This document shows, one piece after another, positions 49,753 to 57,832 of a DNA stretch of 64,000 bases. A program made the translations under genes and the position numbers. Source of the DNA: Elusimicrobiota bacterium (lineage in GTDB: Bacteria; Elusimicrobiota; Elusimicrobia; UBA1565; UBA9628); contig JAUYSH010000074.1 of NCBI GenBank assembly GCA_030696455.1, positions 1 to 64,000 of the forward strand. Direction: 5' to 3'. Numbering within the stretch: position 1 is the stretch's first letter; every line of letters begins with the position of its first letter. The notes under the pieces are model-generated. The model worked only from the letters and a program-made list of their open reading frames with translations, ran no database searches and was not told the DNA's origin.

Positions 49753-51068
49753 GGTGCGCGGCGCCCGCGCTCGGCGCCGGAGCGGCGCTGGCGGCGATGC
49801 TCTTCGCCTCCCGCCTGCCCATCACGCTCGACTTCATCCTGCCGCGCCGCGCCGGCTGGGCTTTGTTTTCTCTCGCGCATGAGGCGCTCTCGCGTCCCGG
49901 CCGGCGAGCGGCCTTCACCGGGGTCATCGTCCTCCTCCTGCTCGGCTCCTTGGCGCGGTTCGTATGGCTGCTCGCCGCAGCGGTCCGCGGACGGCGCTGG
50001 TCCGGGAGGGAATTCCTCGCGCGGGGCCTGCATCTCGCGCTCGTCCTGCTGTTGGCGCGGTGGTCCTTCGTGATCTGGTTCGAGGTGTCCCAGAAGGTCT
50101 GGTTCCCCTACGGCTCGATGAACGCCCTCGAGCCGGTCGCGAACCTTCTGGTCTGCTCCGCGATCCTGTTTTGCGCGATGACCGCCTCGCTGGCGAGCCT
50201 TTCGCCCGGACCGGCGCCGCTTCGGGCGGCGGCGGCGTGGACCGCGGCCAACGCCTTGGCCGCCTTCGCGGCGGTCTCTCTCTACGGCGCGTGGTCGCCC
50301 GTGGCCGCTTCCGCGGAGACCCGCCGGTTGTTCGTCGTCCTGACCGAGACGGAGGGGCGGCCGGATCAGACCGCGTACGATCTGCCGGTGGCGGCCGAAC
50401 GGGACGTCGAGAAGTCCGGGGTGCGCCGGCTCGGGTCGCTGCGCGCGCTGTATGAGCGGCGGGCGAAGCTCATGGATCCCGCCGGGCTGCGCAGCGCCCT
50501 TATGCTCGGCGTCAAATATCAGGACGACCTCTCGCGCGCGCTTCTGCTCGATCATCTCTCCGTCGCGCCGCCCTCTCCCGGCGCGCTCGGGGCCTTGGGA
50601 GCGCTCGCCGACGAGGCCGCGCACCGCATCGGGCCGATGGGCGCCTCGCGCATCGCCGTGGCCTATGCCCGCCTCGGCGACGCGGCACAGGCCGCGGTCT
50701 GGGCGCGGCGCGGGGCCGAGGGTCCGCGCGGCATACCGGCGGGGTTGCTCGACCTGACGGGGGGCGGCGCGCTGGGGCCGGGGCGCCTCTCGGGGAGGAT
50801 CGAGGGCCTTAAGCCCCTGAGGATCGCTTTGTACCGTAAAACCGACCCCGCCGCGCCCTACCTGCTGGACGCCGCCGCCCTGGTGGCGTCCACGGAGCCG
50901 GATTCCCGCGGGCGCTTCGCGTTCGACGGGCTCCAGGCGGGGCGCTATTACCTCGCCTTCGCGTTCGAACCTCCGGGCCGGGAGTTGCGCGTGCGCGGCC
51001 ATCGCGGGGATCTGACGCTCGCCGCCCGCAAGACCGCCCTCGCGCTTCCCCCATTGTCCATCCAATAG
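49749..51068 (+). CDS. Membrane protein with C-terminal beta-sandwich domain
   Basis: 439 aa from GTG 49749 (GTGA overlap with the methyltransferase). Around five membrane segments in the first ~190 residues (FTGVIVLLLLGSLARFVWLL; LALVLLLARWSFVIWF; LLVCSAILFCAMTASL). A helical, partly repeat-like region follows at ~200-330. The last ~100 residues look like a carboxypeptidase-regulatory/Cna-B-like sandwich (GRLSGRIEGLKPLRIALYRK ... GRFAFDGLQAGRYYLAFAFEP). Family unknown. The 1041-aa track ORF is a read-through of unrelated frames. Confidence 0.7.
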   Translation: MRCAAPALGAGAALAAMLFASRLPITLDFILPRRAGWALFSLAHEALSRPGRRAAFTGVIVLLLLGSLARFVWLLAAAVRGRRWSGREFLARGLHLALVLLLARWSFVIWFEVSQKVWFPYGSMNALEPVANLLVCSAILFCAMTASLASLSPGPAPLRAAAAWTAANALAAFAAVSLYGAWSPVAASAETRRLFVVLTETEGRPDQTAYDLPVAAERDVEKSGVRRLGSLRALYERRAKLMDPAGLRSALMLGVKYQDDLSRALLLDHLSVAPPSPGALGALGALADEAAHRIGPMGASRIAVAYARLGDAAQAAVWARRGAEGPRGIPAGLLDLTGGGALGPGRLSGRIEGLKPLRIALYRKTDPAAPYLLDAAALVASTEPDSRGRFAFDGLQAGRYYLAFAFEPPGRELRVRGHRGDLTLAARKTALALPPLSIQ

Positions 51069-51107
51069 AGGGCCGAAGTGCCCATGACGGAGCGGTCCGC
51101 CCTGCCC

Positions 51108-51113
51108 TATAAT
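51108..51113 (+). promoter_or_regulatory. -10 box TATAAT overlapping early ATG codons
   Basis: TATAAT overlaps the first in-frame ATG (51112) of the track ORF and is directly followed by the second (51115). Transcription would begin near 51120, so only ATG 51121 can serve as start, 7 nt after the box. Confidence 0.6.
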
Positions 51114-51120
51114 GATGGCC

Positions 51121-52791
51121 ATGGCTACCCCTCTCTCCGCGTTCGCGTTGGCCGTCCTGCTCTCCGTGCCGTCCGCCGCGGGCGTCGTGGGCCGCGCTCC
51201 CCTTTCCTCGGCGCTCAGCATGGCCCAGGCCTCCCCGGCCTTCCAAGCGTCGATCCTCGCCCAGGTCCAGCAGGTCGCCTCGTTGAGCGGCCAGCCCGCG
51301 GCCACCATATCCCTCTCGCCGCTGACCGCCGCGGTCGCCGCCCCCGCTCCCGCCGCCGATCTCTGGCGCCCCGAGGCCGCCCGCCTGGTGGCCGCCCTCG
51401 TCGCCCAGCCGCAGGTCCTGTCCCGGCATAAAGAGGATATCCGCGCCGCGCTCGGCGAGCAGGCCTACGAGCGCCTGACGCGGTCCGCGAGCCGCTTCGC
51501 CGCGAAGGCCCCGGCCAGCCCCGCGCTCCAGGAGCAGCTGGCCGGCGTCCGCCGGGAGCTCGACTTTGAGAATCCCGCGTCCGTGGAAGGGCTCGCCTCG
51601 CGCCTCAACTCCCTTTTCGAGAATACCCGCGCCCAGCCCGGGGCCGCGGAGGCCGGTCCCGTCGCCGCCGGTGAAGGCGGGACGCGCAAGCCGCTCGTCT
51701 CCTTGGTCCGCCCGGGGGAAACGCCGGCCATGTCCCCGTCCGAGCTCGAGGGGTATGTCGCCGAGCGTTCGGTGGTCACGCCTCGCGGCATGAAGCGCGT
51801 GAACTTCGCCTCCGGCGATTACAAGCCCGCCTACGACGCCGCCCTCCGGCGCCTGGGGGTCGACCTCGTCGTCATCAAGGCTCCGTCCCGCGCCGAGCTG
51901 GCCTCTTTCAAGGAAGAGGACGGCTATCACTTCAAATCCGAGTACCAGCGCTGGGTGATGACCACGCGCACCCTCGAGGAGCACAAGACCGCCTTGGGCA
52001 AGGCCCAGCGCGTGCGCCAGTTCGAGAACCAGCTCGCCGCCAGCGCGAACATCCCCACCCGGATCGTCCCGCTGACGGTCGAGGATTACGAGCGCTGGTA
52101 TCCGGTGTACGAGGACGAAGTGGTCGGCAAGCCCGGCGGCAAGCGCAACGTGGCGCTCGATTTCGCGCGCAAGCAGGCCGAGAAGGGAACGCTCGAGGGT
52201 TGGTACGGCCTGTTCTACTACGACTCCGTCGACCCGACGAAGATCGTCGGCGGGGTGATCATGAAGGCCTGGCCGGAGCGCGGGATGTTCGTGCTGGGCT
52301 ACGCGGCCTACCGTCCCGCGCTCAAGGACGTCAACCCCTCGGTGCGCACCTTCGCCGAGTCGATGGGGCTGGCCCGGCGCCTGGGCTTCCCGGTCCTCAG
52401 CTTCGGCCAGGACACCAATTTCTTCGGCTACGACTACAGCCTCGGACTGATGTCGAACAAGGCGGGCTTCCTGCTCACGCCCTATCCCGAGGACGAGCTC
52501 GTCCTGATGAAGGTCCTCGACGGGTCCAAGCCGGCCTCGGTCAAGAACGGCCAGGGCAAGACCGGCGGCTACTTCTTCTTCGGCGTCAAGCGGGACAGCC
52601 CGGTCGTCGAGCGCTACCTCCAGTCGAAGGAGTCGGGGGCTCCGAAGGAAGCCCAGGACCTGCTCGGCTCTCAGCGATATTTCGACGGCGCGGTCGTTCC
52701 CGCGGGCGAGACGGTCGTCGGCTGGCACTACAAGGGCGACGACCCGAACCCCTTGCGCGTGCCCGTCGGCATCGACGTCAACGAGCTCTGA
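51121..52791 (+). CDS. Exported protein with GNAT/FemAB-like domain
   Basis: 556 aa. Signal peptide MATPLSAFALAVLLSVPSAAG, then an Ala/Ser/Leu leader of about 70 residues and a helical segment. Residues ~240-520 resemble a GNAT-fold acyltransferase of the BioF2/FemAB kind: ARKQAEKGTLEGWYGLFYYD, KIVGGVIMKAWPERGMFVLGYAAYRP (the conserved strand pair), RTFAESMGLARRLGFPVLSFGQD and LMSNKAGFLL. Such enzymes normally work in the cytosol with acyl- or aminoacyl-donors, so export is unexpected. The leaderless promoter fixes the start at the third ATG. The convergent M49-like gene ends 3 bp away. Confidence 0.6.
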   Translation: MATPLSAFALAVLLSVPSAAGVVGRAPLSSALSMAQASPAFQASILAQVQQVASLSGQPAATISLSPLTAAVAAPAPAADLWRPEAARLVAALVAQPQVLSRHKEDIRAALGEQAYERLTRSASRFAAKAPASPALQEQLAGVRRELDFENPASVEGLASRLNSLFENTRAQPGAAEAGPVAAGEGGTRKPLVSLVRPGETPAMSPSELEGYVAERSVVTPRGMKRVNFASGDYKPAYDAALRRLGVDLVVIKAPSRAELASFKEEDGYHFKSEYQRWVMTTRTLEEHKTALGKAQRVRQFENQLAASANIPTRIVPLTVEDYERWYPVYEDEVVGKPGGKRNVALDFARKQAEKGTLEGWYGLFYYDSVDPTKIVGGVIMKAWPERGMFVLGYAAYRPALKDVNPSVRTFAESMGLARRLGFPVLSFGQDTNFFGYDYSLGLMSNKAGFLLTPYPEDELVLMKVLDGSKPASVKNGQGKTGGYFFFGVKRDSPVVERYLQSKESGAPKEAQDLLGSQRYFDGAVVPAGETVVGWHYKGDDPNPLRVPVGIDVNEL

Positions 52792-52794
52792 GCG

Positions 52795-54696
52795 TCAGTA
52801 CAGCGCGGTGTAGGAGTAGCTTTCCTTGGGGTACTTGCGCAGGCGCGCCTGCACCGTGTCGAGGCGCATCAACGCCGCGTCGGTCCCGTCGACGAACCCG
52901 CCCACGAGCGCCTTGGCGCCCGCGACGTCTCCCGAGGCCTTGATGCGGACGATCTTCTTCATCAGGCCCTCCACCGCCGCCGGCAGCTTGGCGTAATCGA
53001 CGGCGAAGCGCTCGATCCCGTCGGGCCCCGCCTTCCATTCGAGCACGCCGGCCTTGACGAAGGTTCCGATCTGCACGGCGGCGAGCTGGCTGTAAGGCTT
53101 GGGCGCGCCGCCGTCGGTGGTCATGCCGTTGGAGATGTGGCCGAAGCACCAGGCGAGCTCGTGGGTGTAGATCTCGCGCGCGAGGCGGTCGGAGACCAGT
53201 CCCTTGCGGCGCAGGAGCTCGACATACCACAACGCCCCGGTCTGCGCCTTGAGCTCCTCGAGCACGCCCTCCAGGCGCCCGCCGAAGATCTCGGCCGCGG
53301 TCTTGCCTTTGAGGCGCGAGTCGCTGTGCGGCCCGAGGTTGTGGGTCGCCTCGTGGAGGATGACCCCGATCAGCCCCGCCTCCTTGTCGGAGGAATAGCT
53401 CTCCAAGGCCTTGGCATCGAGCATCTCGCCCGCCTTCAAGCGGGCCGTCTTCTTGGAGTCGGCGTCCTCGAACAGGTTGGTCATGACCACGGTGCGCCGG
53501 CGGTTCTCCTCGGCGACTTTTCCCCAGTTGGGCAGGGACTGGCCGACGGTCGCGCCCAGCGGAGGCTTGGAGTCGCCGCTGTTGAGCACGATCTCGATGA
53601 AATCGGGCAGGGCGAAGGCGACCGAGCGGGCCTCGTAAGCGCCGCCGGAGAGCTTGGCCAGCGCGTCCTCCATCTCCTGGCGCAGGGGCGTGAGCTTGTC
53701 CTGCCAGGACAGCGAGGCCGCGTCGATGCGCGCGAAGGAGACGTGAAAGCCCGCCTTCTCCTGGCACGGGTCGAACTCGACCTCGTCGGGGGCGACGCGC
53801 AGGTACCACTTGCTGTTGCGGCCGTTCATGCGCGACCAGGCCTCGTCCGCCTCAGCCCAGTCCCCGGTCTCGAAGCCGTCGGCGGCGGCGAAAAGGTAGG
53901 ACCTCAGGGCGGCTTCGTCGTCTCCCTGCGCCTCGGCCGCGCCGCGAAGCTCGGCGGCGACGAGCGCCATCTGCGGCCCGTACGCCTCGACCAACGGCGC
54001 GGCGGCGAGCTTGCCGTTTTTCTCGCGCACGACCGTGAACGGGTTCAGCAGGTCCTTGCCGTCGCGGCGCGACTTGAGCTCGTCGCACATCGCGCCGTCC
54101 TGGGCGAGCTTCTCCGGATAGGCGTCGGACTTGCGCGCCGGGAAGGAAGGCACGGCGCTGCAGAAGGGATCGCTTTGGGTCGCGGGCGCCTCGCACCACG
54201 GCCCGTGGTTGCGCTCGTATAGCGCCAGCGACGCCGCGTCTCCGGGAATCAGGGAGGCGAGCCAGCGTCGCCCGCCCTTTTGAACGGCATAGAGCTCGTC
54301 GATGATCCTTCCGGCGGCGACGATCCGGCGCACGAGCTCGCGCTCGGATTCGGGCGCCGAGCGGAAGTCGCTCAGAATGAGGTTGGGACGCCCCTGATCG
54401 AGTTCCTTTCGCACGGCCTCGCGGCGGCGCTCCTCCACCAGGAACTTGTAGGCGTGCTCGAACTCGGCGGTGAACTTCCCGTCCGCGACGAAGCGGGCCA
54501 ACGCCTCGGCGTCGCCGACCCCCGCGAGATCGGTCGGACGCAAGGTCGTCGTGGCCTGCTCCGCCGGCAGCCAGAATAGCGGCACGCCCGTCTGCGCGGC
54601 CAGGCGGTTGAAGTCCGCGCGGGGCAAAGAGGGCGCGGCGAGGGCGGCGAGGGGGAACGCGGCGGCCAGGAGGAAGAACGCGAGGGGCTTGATCAT
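52795..54696 (-). CDS. Exported M49-like (DPP III-related) metallopeptidase
   Basis: 633 aa. Signal peptide MIKPLAFFLLAAAFPLAALA. The zinc motif is GVILHEATHNLGPHSD (~445-460), followed by GVLEELKAQTGALW (~485), which provides the third ligand Glu. The five-residue HEATH form with GPH is like the plant NUDT3/M49 HExxH variant, not the HExxGH of DPP III. Other conserved M49-type text: ETGDWAEADEAW near 275, TTDGGAPKPYSQLAAVQIGTF. Cleaves N-terminal dipeptides in known DPP III; the variant's activity is unconfirmed. The start has a TAACCT box 6 nt upstream. Confidence 0.75.
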   Translation of the reverse strand: MIKPLAFFLLAAAFPLAALAAPSLPRADFNRLAAQTGVPLFWLPAEQATTTLRPTDLAGVGDAEALARFVADGKFTAEFEHAYKFLVEERRREAVRKELDQGRPNLILSDFRSAPESERELVRRIVAAGRIIDELYAVQKGGRRWLASLIPGDAASLALYERNHGPWCEAPATQSDPFCSAVPSFPARKSDAYPEKLAQDGAMCDELKSRRDGKDLLNPFTVVREKNGKLAAAPLVEAYGPQMALVAAELRGAAEAQGDDEAALRSYLFAAADGFETGDWAEADEAWSRMNGRNSKWYLRVAPDEVEFDPCQEKAGFHVSFARIDAASLSWQDKLTPLRQEMEDALAKLSGGAYEARSVAFALPDFIEIVLNSGDSKPPLGATVGQSLPNWGKVAEENRRRTVVMTNLFEDADSKKTARLKAGEMLDAKALESYSSDKEAGLIGVILHEATHNLGPHSDSRLKGKTAAEIFGGRLEGVLEELKAQTGALWYVELLRRKGLVSDRLAREIYTHELAWCFGHISNGMTTDGGAPKPYSQLAAVQIGTFVKAGVLEWKAGPDGIERFAVDYAKLPAAVEGLMKKIVRIKASGDVAGAKALVGGFVDGTDAALMRLDTVQARLRKYPKESYSYTALY

Positions 54697-54728
54697 GACC
54701 GAAGGTTAGCACTGTTGGGCGGAATTTG

Positions 54729-54779
54729 GCAAAAAAATACGCCCCGGCCGGCGCTGGAGGCGGATTCTCCAGCGCCGGC
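54729..54779 (-). terminator. Intrinsic terminator after the 54791 gene
   Basis: 13-bp perfect stem GCCGGCGCTGGAG / CTCCAGCGCCGGC (54747-54779), followed on the minus strand by GCGTATTTTTTTG. A clear Rho-independent terminator. Confidence 0.92.
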
Positions 54780-54790
54780 GGGACGAAGGC

Positions 54791-55474
54791 CTAGCGGCTT
54801 TCCTGCTCCATATCCTGACGGGTGTCCGGGGTCATGTCCATATCCGGGGTCTCGATGGGCGGCTGAGCGCCGTTCTGCATCGTGAAGATCAGCCCGTCCA
54901 GATAGGGCGAGGACTTCCCGGCCTTCTCGAGCGCTTGCACCTGCTTGGCGAAGGAGCGGGCGTCCGCCGCGGTTCGCTGACCCTTCACGATGTCGTCGGC
55001 CAGGTTCAGGGTCAGGAAGTTCATGCGCTCGCTGTCCGACCGGGAGGACAGCTCGCCCGCCGCCCGGTCCACCTTGATGCGCTTGTCGAATTTCTCGAGC
55101 TCCGCGACCTTGTCCTCGGGAACCTCCCGGCTGATGACCTGCTCCAGGTGATCCCGGTTCTTTCCGATCATGGGGCGCGTCATGCCCTCCCGGTGCATGA
55201 CGGTCCTCTTCCAGGGGCCGTTATCCTCCCAGACGAGCCGGTTTTCCTCGACCGTGCCCGGCTGACCGTAGCGGTCGATGAGCATCCTCGCCTCGGTCTG
55301 GACGCTCTTCGGCCATTTTTGAATGACCATCTCAGCCGACCCGCTCTCGACGGCGGCCTCGGACGCGGTCTCGACGTTGCTTTGCGCGTAAACGATACCG
55401 GCCGCGGACGCCAGAACCGCGGCGAAGCCCAGGCCCGCGATACGGCTCCGGGTCAAGCCTTCGAATTTGATCAT
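54791..55474 (-). CDS. Exported protein of unknown function
   Basis: 227 aa. Signal peptide MIKFEGLTRSRIAGLGFAAVLASAAGIVYAQ ending in AQ, without the long leader of the other exported proteins. The mature part is helical and charged (EMVIQKWPKSVQTEARMLIDRYGQPGTVEENRLVWEDNGPWKRTVMH...), with a short Met/Asp-rich tail (METPDMDMTPDTRQDM-like). Good AGGAGGTAAT Shine-Dalgarno before ATG 55474. Stand-alone gene with its own terminator. No family recognised; the motif ARMLIDRYGQP may help a search. Confidence 0.75.
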   Translation of the reverse strand: MIKFEGLTRSRIAGLGFAAVLASAAGIVYAQSNVETASEAAVESGSAEMVIQKWPKSVQTEARMLIDRYGQPGTVEENRLVWEDNGPWKRTVMHREGMTRPMIGKNRDHLEQVISREVPEDKVAELEKFDKRIKVDRAAGELSSRSDSERMNFLTLNLADDIVKGQRTAADARSFAKQVQALEKAGKSSPYLDGLIFTMQNGAQPPIETPDMDMTPDTRQDMEQESR

Positions 55475-55585
55475 TGCATTACCTCCTCAGAAAATTTTCA
55501 GCCGAAGCGCATTATATCCCGGCCCCGTGGGCCCGGCCATGGAGGCAGGGCAACCGTTTGTGGACGGACGTGTGGCGGGGTTCGC

Positions 55586-57364
55586 CTAAGCGGGGTATTG
55601 CGCCATGACGGCGCCCGCCGCCCGGCGGGTCAGGGCGTGGTAGGACGGTGCGGCCTCGGCGAAGACCTGCCGGGCGAGCGCGCGGCCGGAGGGGGTCTTG
55701 CCCAGCGCCTGATAGAGGGGCCGCACGTACTTCATGCGCCCGACGCGCATCAGGAGCAGGCGGGCGCGTTCGTAGGCGGGTTCGTAGCCGTTGGCGGAGG
55801 CCAGGCATAGCCAGGCGGTCAAGATCTCGTAATTGCCCCGCCCGGTGAGGCTCAGGGCGGCGTCGAGCCGCGCGCAGTCTTCCGGGCCGAGCTCTCGCGG
55901 CAGCTGTTGAAGAAAAACGAGGATCTCGTCGGGCCGCCACTTGGCCATCGCGGCGTCCCCGGTCGCCGGGGCCGTCCTCCACGAGCGCGCGAGCCCGGTC
56001 AGCTCCTCGAGCCGGGCGGACACGAAGCGCGGCGCGCTTTCGGGCAGGCCGGGCTGGTCGAGCCAGGCGGGGGCGTCGACCTGGGCCAGCAGGCCGGGGA
56101 AGCTCGATTCGACGAAGGCGCAGAACCGCTCGGTGGTGACGCTCTGGAAGCGGAAGGCCTTCATGTAGGACTTCACGAACCGGTCGAACGCCTCCTCGCC
56201 GGCGGCCCGTTCCAGGGCGACGACGAAGCGCGCTCCTTTCTCGTAAGGCACGACGCTGAAGGCGTCATCGGGGTCGATGCCTTCGAGGCGCGTGCGCAGG
56301 CGGGTCAGCTCCGGCTTATCGTGAAAACGCTCGAGGGCCTCCTCGAGCTCCCGCTGGCCGATGCCCCAGGCCAGCGCGGCCGCCTCCTCGCCGTGCAGGG
56401 CCTTCAGGATACGCCTCTCGGCCCAGACCGTGAAGCCCTCGTTGAGCCAGAAGTGCTCGGCCGTCGCGTTGGACACCAGGTTGCCGGTCCAGCTGTGGGC
56501 CAGTTCGTGGGCCACGACGTCGACGAGGCTGCGGTCGCCGGCGAGCACGGTCGGCGTCAGGAAGGTCATGCGCGGGTTCTCCATTCCTCCATAGGGGAAT
56601 GACGGGGGGAGAACGAGCATGTCGTAGCGGTCCCAGTCGTAGGGCCCGAACAGGGCCTCGGCGCGCGCGATCATCGATTCGGTGCCGGCGAACTCCCACG
56701 CGGCGGCGGCGATGGTCGCGGGCTCGGCCCAGACCCGGCAGCGATGCGAAAGATCGCGTCCCTCGAGCTCGCCGACGGCGAGCGCGAACAGGTAGCTCGG
56801 GATCGGCTGGGGCATGCGGAACTTGAACGTACGGCGGCCCGCCTCGGCCGGGGCGTCGCCCTCGGGCCCGGCGCCCATCACGGCGGTGAGGCCCTCGGGG
56901 ACGTTCACTTCCGCCGCGTAGCTCACGCGCGCGATCGCGCTGTCCTGGCAGGGCAGCACGCTGCGGGCGTGAATGGCCTGGCACTGGCTAAAGAGGAAGG
57001 GGAGGCGCTTGCCTTCGGTCTGCTCGGGCGACAGCCACTGCAGGCCGGCGGCCGCGGGGCTCGTCTCGTAGGTCAAGGTCACCGACTTGGTGCCCGGGGG
57101 AAAGCTTAGGCGCAGGCGGCGGCCGAGTATGGGCTCCTCGGGCCCGAGTTCGAAGGGCACCGGCGCGCCCGCGTCGGTGACGGCGCGCTCGACGCTCAGG
57201 CCCTTGGTGTCGAGGTCGAGCGTCCCCTTGGCGGGCGAGTCGAAGACCATGGTCGCCTCGCCCCCGAGAACCCTCCGTTCGAAGTCCGCCCGCAGGCGCA
57301 GGCGCCAGCTGCGGGTCCGGGGCTGGGCGTCGTCGAAATAGGAGTGCGGGTCGACCCGGGCCAT
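55586..57364 (-). CDS. Cytosolic M1 family aminopeptidase (LTA4H-like)
   Basis: 592 aa, no signal peptide. Motifs: YGGMENPRMTFLTPTVL (~258) and zinc site HELAHSWTGN...NEGF (~285-310). The length and C-terminal helical domain are like leukotriene-A4-hydrolase-type aminopeptidases. Trims N-terminal residues from peptides in the cytosol, completing the chain begun by the exported peptidases. Start ATG 57364 is 2 nt after the stop of a small Cys-rich protein gene; 139-aa track ORFs around it are shadows. Confidence 0.9.
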   Translation of the reverse strand: MARVDPHSYFDDAQPRTRSWRLRLRADFERRVLGGEATMVFDSPAKGTLDLDTKGLSVERAVTDAGAPVPFELGPEEPILGRRLRLSFPPGTKSVTLTYETSPAAAGLQWLSPEQTEGKRLPFLFSQCQAIHARSVLPCQDSAIARVSYAAEVNVPEGLTAVMGAGPEGDAPAEAGRRTFKFRMPQPIPSYLFALAVGELEGRDLSHRCRVWAEPATIAAAAWEFAGTESMIARAEALFGPYDWDRYDMLVLPPSFPYGGMENPRMTFLTPTVLAGDRSLVDVVAHELAHSWTGNLVSNATAEHFWLNEGFTVWAERRILKALHGEEAAALAWGIGQRELEEALERFHDKPELTRLRTRLEGIDPDDAFSVVPYEKGARFVVALERAAGEEAFDRFVKSYMKAFRFQSVTTERFCAFVESSFPGLLAQVDAPAWLDQPGLPESAPRFVSARLEELTGLARSWRTAPATGDAAMAKWRPDEILVFLQQLPRELGPEDCARLDAALSLTGRGNYEILTAWLCLASANGYEPAYERARLLLMRVGRMKYVRPLYQALGKTPSGRALARQVFAEAAPSYHALTRRAAGAVMAQYPA

Positions 57365-57366
57365 TT

Positions 57367-57516
57367 CTAGTGCTTGTGGCCCCGGGGGCCGTGGATGACG
57401 ACGGGCATGCAGCCGCCGCAGGCGACGGCGTCCGCGCCTTTGACGATGAGCCTGACGAAGGTGGTGTCAGGCTTGTCGTTGCCGCAGATGACGCACTTCA
57501 ATTCGGGGATGGGCAT
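57367..57516 (-). CDS. Tiny zinc-ribbon-like protein
   Basis: 49 aa. Two CxxC pairs, CVICGN (residues 8-11) and CGGC (32-35), with a His-rich C-terminus (VVIHGPRGHKH), so a small zinc ribbon is likely. Starts at ATG 57516 with GAGAGG Shine-Dalgarno; ends 2 nt before the M1 aminopeptidase gene, so co-expressed. No known family. It could be a metal carrier or assembly factor for the metallopeptidase, but that is speculation. The 139-aa track ORF reads beyond the real start. Confidence 0.65.
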   Translation of the reverse strand: MPIPELKCVICGNDKPDTTFVRLIVKGADAVACGGCMPVVIHGPRGHKH

Positions 57517-57545
57517 GGGGTGACCTCTCAGGAGATTCGGGGCGA

Positions 57546-57749
57546 TCAGGACGGGCAGCTGCCGCCGCCGCAAGGGCCGCGGCGACCGCAGGGGAGTTCG
57601 GGGGAAGCGCTCTTGCCTTTCGAGGAGACCTTGGGCACGCGGTCGCTGACGCGGACGATCTCGCCGGTCTCCTTGTCGTAGCGGTAGGTGCCGGTGGCGG
57701 CCGTGTCCGTCGGGGGCTTGCGCGCGCGCTTCGTGGTCTTGGGCGGCAT
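57546..57749 (-). CDS. Small basic protein with C-terminal CGRRGPCGGGSC motif
   Basis: 67 aa. The N-terminus is Lys/Arg-rich (MPPKTTKRARKPPTD), the middle is GTYRYDKETGEIVRVSDRVPKVSSKGKSA, and it ends in a three-Cys cluster CGRRGPCGGGSCPS. The GxYxY...GEI(V) start resembles FmdB-like zinc ribbons, but the Cys pattern is not the usual CxxC..CxxC. First in a run with the 49-aa gene and the M1 aminopeptidase. Function unknown. Confidence 0.6.
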   Translation of the reverse strand: MPPKTTKRARKPPTDTAATGTYRYDKETGEIVRVSDRVPKVSSKGKSASPELPCGRRGPCGGGSCPS

Positions 57750-57780
57750 GTTGGTTATACCTCGGACATGGAAAGACGTA

Positions 57781-57810
57781 GGGCATGTTTATCTTAAGAT
57801 AAACATGCCC
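57781..57810. repeat. Perfect 30-bp palindrome
   Basis: GGGCATGTTTATC TTAA GATAAACATGCCC, an exact palindrome with no loop bases and CTTAAG at its centre. It lies 22 nt after the VIT/vWA stop and 30 nt before the small-protein start. No T-run follows, so either an operator or an RNA hairpin. Confidence 0.95.
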
Positions 57811-57832
57811 CGTCCGGCCATGAAGCCGCGGT

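Noticed and set aside
47943-51068. 1041-aa plus ORF as one large protein
   Set aside because: First ~600 codons are antisense to the nitrilase/thioesterase genes and out of frame with the methyltransferase; only the part from GTG 49749 is a real protein.
57781-57810. 30-bp palindrome as a Rho-independent terminator
   Set aside because: Low-GC stem and no T-run on either side.
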